A stretch of DNA of 64,000 nt from Maniola hyperantus (lineage: Eukaryota > Arthropoda > Insecta > Lepidoptera > Nymphalidae), in contig NC_048553.1 of assembly GCF_902806685.2 (NCBI RefSeq), positions 13,559,440 to 13,623,439 of the forward strand, written 5' to 3'. A program made the translations under genes and the position numbers. Position 1 is the first letter of the stretch. Each line of letters begins with the position of its first letter. The notes under the pieces are model-generated. The model searched no databases. It was not told the DNA's origin and saw only the letters and a list, made by a program, of their open reading frames with translations. This document shows positions 62,606-64,000 of this stretch, piece after piece.

Positions 62606-62745
62606 AACCGATAGAAGTCCACAGCTGGACATAGGTCTCTTGTAGCAACTTCCACACGCCACGGTTTTGCGCCGCCGCCATCCAGAGTTTCCCTGCGACT
62701 CGTCTGATGTTGTCCGCCCACCTAGTGGGGGGTCTCCCAAAGCTG
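62606..62745 (-). pseudogene. RTE-type reverse transcriptase C-terminus
   Basis: The minus-strand reading gives RWADNIRRVAGKLWMAAAQN followed by RGVWKLLQETYVQLW. This is the canonical C-terminal tail of RTE-like LINE proteins, cut off upstream of about 62745. The S1 SINE lies next to it. Confidence 0.78.
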
Positions 62746-62809
62746 GATCTGCTGCAAGATCTGATACCCACAAACCACTAAGTTAGAGGTCTGTGGCGAC
62801 ACCTCATAG

Positions 62810-62851
62810 TATACCTCGATTGCCATCTCCACCTGTCGCGGACTACAGCTA
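62810..62851. repeat. Family D MITE, right-arm fragment
   Basis: 'ctcgattgccatctccacct' and 'gtcgcggactacagct'. Confidence 0.65.
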
Positions 62852-62930
62852 AGTAATGTTTATGTAATTCGTTGGAGAACCGAGAGACGCGTCGTATCGG
62901 TGTAAGACAGACCTACTAGCTATAGTATGC

Positions 62931-63023
62931 GACAGGTCGAGATGGCAATCGGGGTATGAGGCGGGAGGACGCCCCGCACACCCGCATGTCACCCGCGCTC
63001 GCCATCTCGGCCTGTTGTGTCTA
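62931..63023. mobile_element. GC-rich fold-back MITE (family D), short copy
   Basis: 'tatagtatgcgacaggtcga' and 'gatggcaatcgg' on the left; 'cgctcgccatctcggcctgt' on the right. The interior is shortened. Confidence 0.78.
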
Positions 63024-63273
63024 GATATACTTACGGATCAAATAGATAACTTACTTTTTTGAAATCGGTTAAATATAGTTACCTAAGTAGGTATTCCTTT
63101 AATTAGTAGTTACATAAGTTGATCTGGTAAGCTACACACTAGACACTAGACAGGCTTAGTACATGGACTTACATTATTCAAGTTAACCTCGTTATAACCT
63201 AAGTGTCACTTGAAGGATTATGAACGTTAACAAGATTAGCGACAGGCCTTCGCTGGCATAAGGTGTCAGCAGT

Positions 63274-63749
63274 CAGCACACATATGGGATCGGAAAGGGA
63301 TCGTAACCGTAACGCCTTTCGCCTCGCTGTCAACCAGGCGTCAACCTACCGTATGCACGTAACGAAAGCGTATCAGCAGCGCCCTACGTCAACTCGGCTA
63401 CGGCTAGGCGACACCGCCGCCCGCTGGCTGACGTTAAGTGTAGCGCACGGTTATGTCTTGGTTTACAATACGTGAGTTGGCTATCATAGCCATAGCACTT
63501 GATGAAGAGGAAACACAGAGGAGGAGATGAAGAGGACAGGGGCAAGGGTGGACGAAGAGATGTGAGCTCGGGTACGGAGAGACGTAAGCGCGGGAATTGC
63601 AAGTTCGGAGCCTGTTCCGAGGCGAGGCGATTACGTTATGATTCCGATTAGTGTGCGTTCCAGTAGGGAGTTTAATACAAATCATTCTGAACGGCTCGAG
63701 GCGATACGGTGACGATCCCTTTCCGAATTCCGATCCCATATGTGTGCTG
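63274..63749. mobile_element. TIR element, 476 bp
   Basis: The left end 'cagcacacatatgggatcgg' with 'aaagggatcgt' is matched by the right end 'acgatccctttcc' with 'ccgatcccatatgtgtgctg'. 'gcctttcgcctcg' and 'cgaggcgatacgg' extend the inverted repeat. It has no transposase frame. No convincing TSD was read. Confidence 0.82.
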
Positions 63750-64000
63750 AGATCTTTATACGGATACCTATATACCGTATACAATGCCTAATTCAAATGT
63801 TACATGTTTCTTTTGTATATTTATGTTTACTGCTAGACCTACTCGTGAGGATACCGGTACCGTATTTACCATAGGGGCAAACGGGGCCCGTGTGCAGGGC
63901 CCCATCGACAAGTGTGTGTCTGCTGCTTCTGTGAACATTTCAACTAATTATCACGGTTCATAGCTTGGTGACGGACGGACAGCGGTGTCTCAGTAATAGG
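63750..64000. other. Window end, no recognised features
   Basis: Nothing beyond short chance frames. Confidence 0.5.

Overview
The window looks like lepidopteran (moth or butterfly) nuclear DNA. It is AT-rich, full of ACCTACCTA/TAGGTAGGT runs, and packed with repeat types that I recognise from Lepidoptera: tRNA-derived SINEs, short 'CTAG...CCGCGACTTCGTCCGCGTGG' repeats, and repeats carrying (GTCT)n. No bacterial operons, CRISPR arrays or true tRNA/rRNA genes are visible. Everything here was read by eye, so the edges of short repeats are approximate unless a target-site duplication (TSD) is quoted.

Layout. 1-17000: mosaic of SINEs, fold-back MITEs, RTE-type reverse transcriptase remnants and dispersed repeats, with several repeats nested inside older ones; a 142-bp hAT-type MITE with a perfect 8-bp TSD lies at 9803-9944. 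17500-22700: an apparently intact Jockey-type non-LTR retrotransposon on the minus strand, with a gag-like ORF1 (three zinc knuckles) overlapping an endonuclease/reverse transcriptase ORF2 by 8 nt. 23800-30200: more remnants (a fragment of the same Jockey family, RTE ends, two other LINE tails), MITEs and a 10-copy heptamer minisatellite. 31030-31911: a CpG-dense block with the only convincing host-type coding region, a 176-codon single-exon frame on the plus strand. 34226-35712: the longest stretch without recognisable repeats, next to that gene. 39082-48474: a 9.4-kb Ty3/gypsy LTR retrotransposon on the minus strand, with near-identical 1.47-kb LTRs, a tRNA-Lys-type primer binding site, a polypurine tract, a 4-bp TSD, gag, and a pol broken by two frame displacements. 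48475-64000: again a mosaic of SINEs, GC-rich fold-back MITEs, (GTCT)n repeats, a long fold-back at 60899-61239 and a terminal-inverted-repeat element at 63274-63749.

How the parts work together. In the gypsy element, gag and pol are joined by a textbook -1 slippery heptamer (A AAA AAC) directly before the gag stop. In the Jockey element, ORF2 begins inside the end of ORF1. The SINEs and MITEs encode nothing and would depend on enzymes from LINEs or DNA transposons elsewhere. No new multi-gene system was found. The points most worth checking are the frameshift site, the contradiction between young LTRs and a broken pol, the TSD-dated MITEs and nested insertions, and the recurrent CAC-type heptamer minisatellites.
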